Assembly (NCBI GenBank): GCA_041946685.1
Contig: JBHGAV010000029.1
Coordinates: forward strand, 1-50,742
Direction of reading: 5' to 3'
DNA length: 50,742 nt
Origin: JBHGAV01 sp041946685
Lineage (GTDB): Bacteria; Acidobacteriota; Terriglobia; Bryobacterales; Bryobacteraceae
The translations under genes and the position numbers were made by a program. Below the pieces are notes generated by a model, which saw only the letters and a program-made list of their open reading frames with translations, was not told where the DNA came from and made no database searches. Shown in pieces: positions 17,913-25,223 of this stretch; within the stretch, counting starts at the first letter, position 1; each line of letters opens with the position of its first letter.

Positions 17913-18127
17913 GACACAACTCCTGCCGGGGGATTCGTGCCGGAGTCCTGGCGTCCCCCGACGGCGCGCTCCAGCAGCTTAAGGACTCCCAGCAGGATCA
18001 ACAACACCGGCCAGGTGCGGCTGAAGCGGTACGGCGTATGCTGTCCCACCGCAAAGAGAGTCCCGAGCGCAATCAGCATGATCGGACCGCGGACGGCACA
18101 GACAAGGGGGTTCTGACAGCTACTCAT
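17909..18127 (-). CDS. Small DUF5668-like membrane protein
   Basis: A 72-residue protein, MSSCQNPLVCAVRGPIMLIA onward, with two hydrophobic helices (about 15-30 and 37-56) joined by a short turn. The second carries TWPVLLILLGVLKLLER, the motif shared with its two operon neighbours. I chose ATG 18127, which overlaps the upstream gene's stop by 8 bases; the longer frame from 18202 is less likely. It probably works with the adjacent proteins in the membrane. No enzymatic residues are seen. Confidence 0.65.
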   Translation of the reverse strand: MSSCQNPLVCAVRGPIMLIALGTLFAVGQHTPYRFSRTWPVLLILLGVLKLLERAVGGRQDSGTNPPAGVVS

Positions 18128-18776
18128 GGGGAACCTCCCGAGGGGCGTTTCCGTTTCCGCCGCGCTCCCTCCACCGGGCCACCAGCAGATACACGCCGGC
18201 AATGATCAGAAGTACAGGCCAAAGCTTGAATATGACGCGAGTCCAGTCGGGCCGGGCATTCATGAGCAGGAACAGGGATCCCAAGACAATGAGGGACACC
18301 GCCGCCGCTGTGGACCCGGCTTGCGGCGACCGCATCGGCATCAGACTGGAGAACTCGTCCACGGGTTGGCCGCGCAAGCGCCTGCCCGCCGTGTGATAGG
18401 CCTCAAAGGCCATGTAGAAGAACCAGAGCGCGGTCAGCAGGCCGAAAAGCGGCTCGAAGCCGCCCGCGGTTTCCGAGCTCAGGATGCTGATCAGCACCCC
18501 GAGCACCACCACGTGGATCAGTCCCTTGACATATTGTCCGTTGTAAATGGCGCCGACGCCGGGTATGAATCCCAGCACGAAAGCCAGCCCGGGGGACACA
18601 CTGGCTTCAGCCGGAACCGCGGGGCGCGGCGCCGCTCTGGCGGGCTCCGCCGCTGGCGCATGTTCCTCGCAGTAGACCGTCCCCTGGGCTATCCGCTGGC
18701 AGGCGCCACAGAGCGGCCTCCCACAACTGCGGCAAAATGCCGTCGCCTCTGTTTCGGTGTGCAAGTGACAGTTCAT
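18120..18776 (-). CDS. B-box-type zinc finger membrane protein
   Basis: A 218-residue protein. The N-terminus is a B-box-like zinc-binding module (C3, H6, C15, C18, C23, C26, C36, H39), followed by an Ala/Pro-rich linker (about 40-62). Next comes a hydrophobic region starting SPGLAFVLGFIPGVGAIYNGQ, resembling TM2-type membrane domains, and then two further helices near the C-terminus with KLWPVLLIIAGVYLLVARW, the motif shared with the next two genes. It lies 13 bases after the anti-sigma factor. Bacterial B-box membrane proteins of this type are common in Acidobacteriota; their roles are unknown. Confidence 0.75.
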   Translation of the reverse strand: MNCHLHTETEATAFCRSCGRPLCGACQRIAQGTVYCEEHAPAAEPARAAPRPAVPAEASVSPGLAFVLGFIPGVGAIYNGQYVKGLIHVVVLGVLISILSSETAGGFEPLFGLLTALWFFYMAFEAYHTAGRRLRGQPVDEFSSLMPMRSPQAGSTAAAVSLIVLGSLFLLMNARPDWTRVIFKLWPVLLIIAGVYLLVARWRERGGNGNAPREVPHE

Positions 18777-18789
18777 GGCGCTCCCCTCA

Positions 18790-19383
18790 CTACTCTCTTC
18801 CGGCCGGCTCGCTTTCGGCTCCGCTTTGAGCCGAAGGCCGGCTGGCCCCGGAGGCGTCCTCGTCCTGGGCCGTCAGCTCCGATAGCCGGCTCCGAATCTC
18901 ATACACAAAACGTAGACTCTCGTAAAACTTGACCGCCCGCGTCCAGGCGCGATGCGTGCGGTTGTCGATGCCCTGCCAGATCCTGACGGGATCAAGATCG
19001 GATATGCTCAACTGCCGGACGTCGATCCGCGCGGCCCGCGCCAGCATGGCCAGCGACAGAATCGTCATCGCCATGCCCATGGCGAATCGGGGTTGAAGCG
19101 CGGGACCAAGCAGGTTCCCGAAGATTGCCAACGGACCGCGGCGCTTCTCAACGGCTTTCTCTCTGTTGGCCGCCAGATCGAACAAAATTCGGGTCACCAG
19201 CTCCTGTGGAGGTTCGACCCTCTCCGCCCGCTGGGCCAAAGCCGTGACGGCCGCGGCGGCCTGAGCGATTTCAGCGCACCCCGCGCACTCCGCAAGATGA
19301 CGCTCGATCTCCGCCTTCAGCGCAGGGGCGACCGCACCATCGACGTAATCGCAAAGCAAGGTTTCCAGTTCTGAGCAGTTCAT
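18790..19383 (-). CDS. Zinc-binding anti-sigma factor (zf-HC2 type)
   Basis: A 197-residue membrane protein. The N-terminal anti-sigma domain has the ZAS motif HxxxCxxC at H29, C33, C36, with further cysteines at C3 and C11. One hydrophobic helix follows at about 98-118 (FAMGMAMTILSLAMLARAAR), and the C-terminal part is presumably outside the membrane. The ATG overlaps the ECF sigma factor stop by 4 bases (ATGA), the usual genetic arrangement for a sigma/anti-sigma pair. Inferred role: holds the neighbouring sigma factor inactive until an envelope or redox signal arrives. Confidence 0.88.
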   Translation of the reverse strand: MNCSELETLLCDYVDGAVAPALKAEIERHLAECAGCAEIAQAAAAVTALAQRAERVEPPQELVTRILFDLAANREKAVEKRRGPLAIFGNLLGPALQPRFAMGMAMTILSLAMLARAARIDVRQLSISDLDPVRIWQGIDNRTHRAWTRAVKFYESLRFVYEIRSRLSELTAQDEDASGASRPSAQSGAESEPAGRE

Positions 19384-20057
19384 ATGGAGACCTTGTGTCG
19401 CTTCAGAACCCGGGCAAGCTCCGTGCGTCCCCGGTTGAGCCTGGACTTGACCGTTCCCTCGGGGACGTTCAACACCCTGGCGATGTCCCTGTATTCCATC
19501 TCCTCCAGGTCGCGCAGAATCACGGCTTCACGCAGCTCTGGAGACAACTTCCCCAACCCGTATTGCAGCACCTCGCTGGCCTCCCGTCCCGACAGCAGGC
19601 TGTCGGTACGGCTTTCCACGCTGCGCCGCTCCTCCAGCATCGGCAACTGGTCTTCGATCGAATCGGTTACTCGGTCCAGCTTCGTCCGCCGGTAGTGGTC
19701 GATCAGCAGGTTCCGCGTGAGCCGGGTAAGCCAGGTAGAAAACGATCCTTCACCGACCCGATAGCTCTTAAGATTCCTAAAAATACGGAGGAAGACCTCC
19801 TGCGTCAGATCCTGCGCCTGCCCGTCGCTGCCGGTGAACCGGTAGCAGATGGAGTAGACCCTCCTGGTGTAGGTTTTCGCCAGTACCTCCCAGGAGGACT
19901 CGTCACCGCTCAAGCACCTTTCGACCAGTTCCTGCTCGGGATCCAAGGTCGTCCCCGTCAGCCCAATCCCATTCACCCCACCGCGACCACGCAATTTGTG
20001 CGCCCAAGAGGCGTCTGAGTTCCACGCATCCGGGAACGGTTGGGCCAATGTCGCCAT
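19380..20057 (-). CDS. ECF-type RNA polymerase sigma factor
   Basis: A 225-residue sigma-70 family protein of RpoE/ECF size. Region 2 runs from about residue 58 (YTRRVYSICYRFTGSDGQAQDLTQEVFLRI) to about 115. Region 4 runs from about 160 to 215, with LSPELREAVILRDLEEMEYRDIARVLNVPEGTVKSRLNRG. It has an N-terminal extension of roughly 40 residues before region 2. ATG 20057 is preferred because AGGA stands about six bases upstream. It heads an operon with its anti-sigma factor and three membrane proteins. A possible self-regulated promoter lies at 20145-20170. Confidence 0.92.
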   Translation of the reverse strand: MATLAQPFPDAWNSDASWAHKLRGRGGVNGIGLTGTTLDPEQELVERCLSGDESSWEVLAKTYTRRVYSICYRFTGSDGQAQDLTQEVFLRIFRNLKSYRVGEGSFSTWLTRLTRNLLIDHYRRTKLDRVTDSIEDQLPMLEERRSVESRTDSLLSGREASEVLQYGLGKLSPELREAVILRDLEEMEYRDIARVLNVPEGTVKSRLNRGRTELARVLKRHKVSI

Positions 20058-20144
20058 GGTTTCCTACTCGCCGCCGGAGGCTGATGGGAGCCGGCGCCCG
20101 TAAGTATTGGGCCGGTTGCCATCGCTTCGGGCTTCCAGTATGAG

Positions 20145-20170
20145 AAACGAGGCCTTATCATAAGAAGTTC
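20145..20170 (-). promoter_or_regulatory. Candidate ECF-dependent (autoregulatory) promoter
   Basis: On the minus strand, GAACTT (20165-20170) and CGTTT (20145-20149) are 15 bases apart, resembling the GAACTT/CGTC-type -35/-10 of many ECF sigma factors. The element lies about 85 bases before the sigma factor ATG. ECF sigma factors often transcribe their own operon; this is pattern-based inference. Confidence 0.35.
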
Positions 20171-20268
20171 GCGGGAATCCAAAACTTGCCGTGCCGCTCT
20201 CCATTCTAGCCCGGCATCGGGTGGCGCGAAAGGTGCCGTGAGGAATTACCCTGCTTTGAGGAGGCCCC

Positions 20269-21312
20269 ATAAGGCGTAAGAGGAATCGCACGCTCGCCAT
20301 CGTGGTGTTCGCTCTGGTCGTGGTCACCCTGGTTGTGATTACCCGTTGGCGGCACGGGCAGTTCGATTGGCGGCTTTTTGCATCCACGCTGCTGGGGGTC
20401 CGCTGGCCCTGGCTTCTGACCGCCTCCGCCTTTGCCCTGCTGACCTACTACGGGCGGGCTTTGCGGTGGGCGGTGATGATCAGGCACCTGAAGCCCCGGC
20501 CGAGCTTGTGGGGCCTTCTCTCTGCAACCGCCATCGGCTTTGCCGCGATCGTGGTGCTCGGCCGGCCCGGTGAACTGGTGCGTCCATACATGATCTCCGT
20601 GAAGGAGAAACTCCCTCTGTCCACTCAGTTGGCGGCCTGGCTGCTTGAAAGGATATGCGACCTGCTCAGCGCCCTGCTCATTTTCGGGCTCGCCCTCATG
20701 CAAGTGGACAGGAGCGGCGCCAGAGTCGGCCCCAGACTCCAGTGGGCTCTCGAGGCTGGCGGTTGGATCGCTGCAGCCGTGGGCATGGGGAGCATCGCCG
20801 TTGTGGTCGCTCTGAGGCAGTTTTCCGAGCCGATGCAGCGCCGCATGCTCGACGGGCTGGGTTTCCTCGTAGGCCGCTGGCGGGCCCGGGCCGAGGAGCT
20901 GCTGAAGTCTTTTGTCGCCGGCATGGAGGCTACTCGCAACGCCGCAAGTCTCTGGGGAATCTTCCTTTACACCCTCTTGGAATGGGGACTGATCCTTCTG
21001 TGCTACTTGGCCCTTCTCCGGTCCTTTCCGGCTCTCGCGGCTCTTCGGCTCACGGACGTGCTGATCCTCATCGGATTCGTTGCCTTCGGCAGCCTGGTTC
21101 AGATCCCCGGCGTCGGGGGCGGCGTTCAGGTCGTCTCCATCGTGGTGTTGACCGAGATCTTCAAAGTGCCTCTTGAGGCAGCCAGCGGCATGGCCCTGGT
21201 CATTTGGATAGTTACTTTTGTAGTAATTGTTCCCATCGGCCTTCTCCTGGCTGTGCGCGAAGGGCTGAACTGGCATAAGATTAGGGAGATGAAGCAGAGC
21301 CCGCTCGCATGA
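20269..21312 (+). CDS. Flippase-like (LPG synthase TM / UPF0104) membrane protein, probable AUA start
   Basis: An integral membrane protein of the AglD/MprF flippase-like domain family (UPF0104), with about eight hydrophobic segments and conserved parts such as YYGRALRWAVMIRHLKPRPS, VVLGRPGELVRPYMIS, LERICDLLSALLIF and the QIPGVGGGVQ motif. The usual role is lipid or polyprenyl-linked substrate movement across the membrane. The start is unusual. An ideal GAGGAGG site (20258-20264) is followed four bases later by ATA (20269), giving [AUA]RRKRNRTLAIVVFALVV, a basic N-terminus before the first helix. A GTG at 20302 is the first ordinary start but lacks a well-placed ribosome site and would begin inside the helix. 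From ATA the protein is 347 residues. Its end overlaps nrdR (ATGA). Confidence 0.75.
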   Translation: MRRKRNRTLAIVVFALVVVTLVVITRWRHGQFDWRLFASTLLGVRWPWLLTASAFALLTYYGRALRWAVMIRHLKPRPSLWGLLSATAIGFAAIVVLGRPGELVRPYMISVKEKLPLSTQLAAWLLERICDLLSALLIFGLALMQVDRSGARVGPRLQWALEAGGWIAAAVGMGSIAVVVALRQFSEPMQRRMLDGLGFLVGRWRARAEELLKSFVAGMEATRNAASLWGIFLYTLLEWGLILLCYLALLRSFPALAALRLTDVLILIGFVAFGSLVQIPGVGGGVQVVSIVVLTEIFKVPLEAASGMALVIWIVTFVVIVPIGLLLAVREGLNWHKIREMKQSPLA

Positions 21313-21770
21313 ACTGCCCATTCTGCGGTCATCAGCAGGATCGTGTCGTCGACTCCAGGGAGAGCCGCGAGGGCGACGTCGTCCGCCGGCGCCGGCAATG
21401 CCTGAAGTGCGAACGGAGGTTCACGACCTATGAGCGCATCGACGAAGTCCCCTACATGGTGGTGAAGAAGGATGGTCGCCGGGAGAAATTCGACCGGCAG
21501 AAGGTGCTGGCCGGCCTGCTCAAGGCCTGTGAAAAGAGGCCGGTTGCCATGGCAAGACTGGCGGAAATCGTCGATGAGGTGGAGAGTAGGCTCGCCGAGA
21601 GCGCCGAGCGGGAGATAAGTACTACTGTAATAGGAGAAACTCTCATGGAGCGTCTCCGCGCTCTCGATAAGATCGCATATGTTCGTTTTGCTTCGGTTTA
21701 CAGGGATTTTCAGGACATTGAGGCCTTCCTGGCGGAGCTGAAGCATCTGATACGACAGAAGCGTCGCTGA
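21309..21770 (+). CDS. nrdR: Transcriptional repressor NrdR
   Basis: A 153-residue regulator of ribonucleotide reductase genes. The N-terminal zinc ribbon has C3, C6, C31 and C34. The ATP-cone domain spans about 47-137, starting YMVVKKDGRREKFDRQKV and ending KIAYVRFASVYRDF. In known systems it binds NrdR boxes upstream of nrd operons when dATP is high; no nrd gene is in this window. ATG 21309 overlaps the upstream membrane-protein stop by 4 bases. Full family length. Confidence 0.96.
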   Translation: MNCPFCGHQQDRVVDSRESREGDVVRRRRQCLKCERRFTTYERIDEVPYMVVKKDGRREKFDRQKVLAGLLKACEKRPVAMARLAEIVDEVESRLAESAEREISTTVIGETLMERLRALDKIAYVRFASVYRDFQDIEAFLAELKHLIRQKRR

Positions 21771-21812
21771 GAACAAGGGTGGGCGCATTGCACTCCTCAA
21801 TAAGGGAGGGAG

Positions 21813-21821
21813 CCCCCCCCC
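21813..21821 (+). repeat. C9 homopolymer in the nrdR-sigA gap
   Basis: A run of nine cytosines in the 267-base gap between nrdR and the primary sigma factor gene, just after a GGGAGGGAG stretch. It may form local structure in the transcript, or may be a length-variable tract. No function can be assigned. Confidence 0.4.
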
Positions 21822-21872
21822 GCTGAGGCCTGAAACCGAACACGGCTTCAGCAAATCTAAATCAATGGAGGC

Positions 21873-21901
21873 TTTATCTGGCTGGGGATTGGTGGTATAA
21901 T
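21873..21901 (+). promoter_or_regulatory. Candidate extended -10 promoter for sigA
   Basis: A perfect TATAAT (21896-21901) is preceded by TGG, giving the extended -10 TGn-TATAAT. A weak -35 TTTATC (21873-21878) stands 17 bases upstream. This leaves a long leader of about 130 bases before the GTG start at 22038. Confidence 0.6.
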
Positions 21902-22037
21902 CAACTTGGCGTCCCGGCACTGCCTGCGGAGCCTTCGAAAGAGAGTCCACGTCATTCGGCCAATCCTAAGGAATTCATTCGCATCCGCCCCACAGGCGTT
22001 TGGAATGTCCCCTGGCAGACTGAGAGGTAGGTCCTAA

Positions 22038-23570
22038 GTGGAGCATTTTGAGGATCATTTCCTAGCTGACCAAACAGACCATCTTGGTCTACCCTTCGAG
22101 GAAGAGCCCAAGTTCTTTGACGCGGAAGAGGCGCAGGAAAGCGAGGACTTTCACGGGGCGCCAGCCGTCGAAGACTCCATCTACACCGACGACCCGGTCC
22201 GTGTCTATCTCCGTGAGATGGGCGCCGTGCCTCTGCTCACTCGCGAGGGCGAGGTGGACTTGGCTCGGCGCATGGAGCGGGGCAAATTGCGGATGCAGAA
22301 GGCGATCAGCCGCTCTCCTCTGGTTCAACATGCGGTTGCAGGCGTGGCCGAGCAGTTGAGGAAGGGGGCCGAAGAGCTCGACTGCTGGGCAGATCTGGGC
22401 GATATCGAGGAAGGCACGGCAGCCGACGAGCGGCGCCGCAATCAACTGCTTCAGTATTTCGGCGATGTCGCTGCCTTGTGGAAGCGGCAGAACCAGTTGC
22501 TGGAGAAGCTGGCTGAGATTCCAGCCTCCGCCAAGAAGCCTCTTCGGCGCTGGAACGGCAAGCTGAAGCGTTGCAAGGTCGAGGCCTCCCTCACGATCCG
22601 CCAGATCCCCTTCAACACGCTGAGGTGGAAGGAGTTTGCCAAGAGCATTGAACGTGCCGTGGACGAACTCAATGCGCTCGATGCCGAGTTGCGCAGGATT
22701 GAGGACCGCTCCGGAGCTTCGGTGCAGAGCCGCGTTCGCGAACTGCGCCGGGAAATCCGCAAACGCGAGCATATCGCGGGCGCTCCGCTGGCGGACCTCC
22801 GGCATACCCTGAGCGTCATCCGTCACGGTGAGCTTGAGGCCGAGAGGGCGAAGAAGGACCTCGTGGAGGCCAACCTTCGCCTGGTGGTCTCGGTCGCCAA
22901 GAAGTACGTCAATCGCGGCCTCCACCTGCTGGATCTGATCCAGGAAGGCAACATTGGGCTGATGCGTGCGGCTGACAAGTTCGAGTACCGCCGCGGCTAC
23001 AAGTTCTCCACATACGCCACCTGGTGGATTCGCCAGGCCATCACGCGAGCCATCGCCGACCAGTCCAGGACCATCCGGATTCCGGTGCACATGAACGAGA
23101 GTATGAACAAGTTCCTGCGCGCAAACCGCGAGCTCGAGAAGGAGCTGGGCCGGATTCCCACCAACGACGAAATCAGCCGTCGCATGGACATCCCGGTCGA
23201 GAAGGTTCAGAAGTTGAAGACGATCTCCCGCGATCCGGTCAGTCTGGAGACTCCGGTGGGACGCGACGGGGAGTCGGCTTTGGGCGATCTGATCGAAGAC
23301 CGCTGGGTGGGGTCGCCTGTGGATACCGTCATCGAGACCAACGTGCGGGATGAAACGGCCAACATCCTGAAGACCCTCTCTCCGAAGGAGGAGAAGGTCA
23401 TTCGCTTGCGATTTGGGATCGGCTGTGAGCGTGAGCACACCCTGGAGGAGATCGGCCAGGAGTTCGACGTGACCCGTGAGCGCATCCGGCAAATCGAAGC
23501 CAAAGCGCTCCGGCAGTTGCGTTCTCCCGAGCGCGCCCGTCACCTGCGGGCCCTGCTCGCCGCCCGCTAG
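22038..23570 (+). CDS. rpoD: Primary RNA polymerase sigma factor (sigma-70, RpoD/SigA)
   Basis: A 510-residue primary sigma factor. After a short acidic N-terminus, region 1.2 begins near DDPVRVYLREMGAVPLLTREGEV (about 52-75). A non-conserved insert follows. Regions 2.1-2.4 hold AKKDLVEANLRLVVSVAKKY, LDLIQEGNIGLMRAADKFEYR and the FSTYATWWIRQAITRAIADQ promoter-recognition helix. Region 3 has IPVHMNESMNKF, and region 4 ends with LEEIGQEFDVTRERIRQIEAKALRQLR. Start GTG 22038 has GAGAGG ten bases upstream. It probably recognises the TTGACA/TATAAT-type promoters seen elsewhere in the window. Convergent with thiD, with only 3 bases between. Confidence 0.95.
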   Translation: MEHFEDHFLADQTDHLGLPFEEEPKFFDAEEAQESEDFHGAPAVEDSIYTDDPVRVYLREMGAVPLLTREGEVDLARRMERGKLRMQKAISRSPLVQHAVAGVAEQLRKGAEELDCWADLGDIEEGTAADERRRNQLLQYFGDVAALWKRQNQLLEKLAEIPASAKKPLRRWNGKLKRCKVEASLTIRQIPFNTLRWKEFAKSIERAVDELNALDAELRRIEDRSGASVQSRVRELRREIRKREHIAGAPLADLRHTLSVIRHGELEAERAKKDLVEANLRLVVSVAKKYVNRGLHLLDLIQEGNIGLMRAADKFEYRRGYKFSTYATWWIRQAITRAIADQSRTIRIPVHMNESMNKFLRANRELEKELGRIPTNDEISRRMDIPVEKVQKLKTISRDPVSLETPVGRDGESALGDLIEDRWVGSPVDTVIETNVRDETANILKTLSPKEEKVIRLRFGIGCEREHTLEEIGQEFDVTRERIRQIEAKALRQLRSPERARHLRALLAAR

Positions 23571-23573
23571 TCT

Positions 23574-24377
23574 TCAGTCCCGGCCGCCCGGCAGCCGGGC
23601 ATGATGATTGACCGGGCCCGGCCCAGTGCCGAGGGCAGGTGCGGTCCGGATCGCCTCCGTCATGAAGCTCTTGGCAAGGCGGACTGCGTCCGCCAGCGCC
23701 ATGCTGCGTGCCAGCCCCGCTGTGATGGCAGCCGAATAGGTGCAACCCGTTCCGTGCGTATGGGGCGTCTCGATTCTCGACGCCGGCAGCTCAAGCCATT
23801 CCCCGTTGGCCAGTAGCACGTCCGTCGAGGAGTCGTCCAGATGGCCGCCCTTGATGAGCACGGCTCCGGCTCCCATTTTCAGGATCCGCGCCGCTGCCCG
23901 GCGCATGGAGGCGACGTCCCGAACCTCCAGCCCCGTCAGCGCCTCGGCCTCCGCCAGGTTCGGGGTGACGAGGCTTGCCCGCGGAATGAGGCGCTCCCGG
24001 AGCACTCGGCGGGCATCCTCGGCGAGGAGTGGCGATCCGTGCTTGCTGATCATGACCGGATCGACCACCAGCGGGAATTGAAAACCTGCGGCCAGTTCGG
24101 CCACCGCCTCGACCACCTCCCGGTTGCCGAGCGCGCCCGTCTTGGCCGCGGCAGGCATGATGTCCTCGACCACCGCCTCGACCTGCTCCGACACCAGTTG
24201 CGCCGGAAGACACTCCACCCTCGATACCCGGCGCGTGTTCTGCACAGTGACCAGCGTGATCACGGCCGCACCGTACACGCCGAACTGATGGAACGTCTTC
24301 AGGTCGGCTTGTATGCCGGCCCCGCCGCTTGGATCGGACCCCGCGATGGTCAACGCCACCGGCCGTGGCTCAGACAC
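23574..24377 (-). CDS. thiD: Hydroxymethylpyrimidine/phosphomethylpyrimidine kinase
   Basis: A 267-residue ribokinase-fold enzyme of thiamine synthesis that phosphorylates HMP and HMP-phosphate. Visible family features are ALTIAGSDPSGGAGIQADLKTF (about 8-29), the VTVQNTRRV loop and the C-terminal catalytic segment THGTGCTYSAAITAGLARS with the anion-hole GTG and base Asp/Cys position. Normal length. It starts within the last 8 bases of the upstream SDR gene, so the two are probably co-transcribed, though no other thiamine gene is nearby. Confidence 0.93.
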   Translation of the reverse strand: MSEPRPVALTIAGSDPSGGAGIQADLKTFHQFGVYGAAVITLVTVQNTRRVSRVECLPAQLVSEQVEAVVEDIMPAAAKTGALGNREVVEAVAELAAGFQFPLVVDPVMISKHGSPLLAEDARRVLRERLIPRASLVTPNLAEAEALTGLEVRDVASMRRAAARILKMGAGAVLIKGGHLDDSSTDVLLANGEWLELPASRIETPHTHGTGCTYSAAITAGLARSMALADAVRLAKSFMTEAIRTAPALGTGPGPVNHHARLPGGRD

Positions 24378-25164
24378 GCTTCATCCTCCTGGCGTACAGC
24401 TTCACGGCCGGATGCAAGAGAAAGCGGGGGATGGATCTCATCGCCAAAGCCAGAGCCCTATAGCGGAGGCCTGGCACAACAACCGATTTTCCCGCTTCCA
24501 GTCCCTTGAGGGAGGCTGAAACGACCTGCTCCGGCTTCATCCACCAGCCGCGCGGGATCTGGTTCCTGTCCACCTTCATTACGTCGTGGAACTCGGTGTA
24601 GGTGAAGCCGGGACAGAGGGCCTGAACCCGAACGCGGGAACCGGCAATGGCCAGCTCCAGCGCCAGTCCTTCGGTGAAGCTGTTCATCCAGGCTTTCGTG
24701 GAGCAGTAGCTCACATTGCCGGGAGTGGCCGCAAAGCCCGCAACCGAAGAGACGTTGATGACGCCGCCTCTGTCCCGAGCCACCATTCCCGCGAGCGCCG
24801 CCCGGGTGAGGCGCATTGTCGCCAGGACGTGCAGCCGGTGCATGGCCTCCTGGCTTTCGGGCGCCGACTCGAAGAACCTCCCACGGGTTCCGAAACCGGC
24901 GTTGTTGATCAGCAGTTCCAGGTCCTGAGCTTCAGAGATCCTGCGCTCCACGGCCGCCACGTCCGCGTCCACGGCCAGATCCGCGGTGAGCGTCTCAACA
25001 TTGACTTTGCAGGGGGAGAGTTCGCGCGCGAGCAACTCCAACCGGTCCACCCGCCGGGCCACCAGTATCAAGTGGAAGCCTCTCGCGGCCAGCGCGCGCG
25101 CGAAGGCGGCGCCGATGCCGCTGGACGCGCCCGTGATCAGGGCGGTTCCGCCGCCTGCAACCAT
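24370..25164 (-). CDS. Short-chain dehydrogenase/reductase (classical SDR)
   Basis: A 264-residue NAD(P)-dependent oxidoreductase. The start is ATG 25164 with GGAGGAAAG just upstream; a longer frame from 25254 is unlikely. The dinucleotide loop TGASSGIG (11-18), the NNAG motif, the catalytic serine in NVSSVAG and YCSTK (Tyr/Lys pair near residue 150) are all present. The C-terminal basic segment (VKLYARRMKRV) resembles SDR proteins annotated as DltE/YqjQ-like short-chain reductases. Substrate unknown. Lies upstream of thiD with an 8-base overlap. Confidence 0.88.
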   Translation of the reverse strand: MVAGGGTALITGASSGIGAAFARALAARGFHLILVARRVDRLELLARELSPCKVNVETLTADLAVDADVAAVERRISEAQDLELLINNAGFGTRGRFFESAPESQEAMHRLHVLATMRLTRAALAGMVARDRGGVINVSSVAGFAATPGNVSYCSTKAWMNSFTEGLALELAIAGSRVRVQALCPGFTYTEFHDVMKVDRNQIPRGWWMKPEQVVSASLKGLEAGKSVVVPGLRYRALALAMRSIPRFLLHPAVKLYARRMKRV

Positions 25165-25223
25165 CTCTTTCCTCCGGCAAACAGGAATGGAATCGAACTT
25201 CCAGTGTAGTGCGGCGGCGGTCC

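Noticed and set aside
23586..23600. Perfect GC palindrome (7-base stem, 1-base loop) between rpoD and thiD
   Set aside because: It lies inside the thiD coding end, has a one-base loop and no U-tract, so it is not supported as a terminator.
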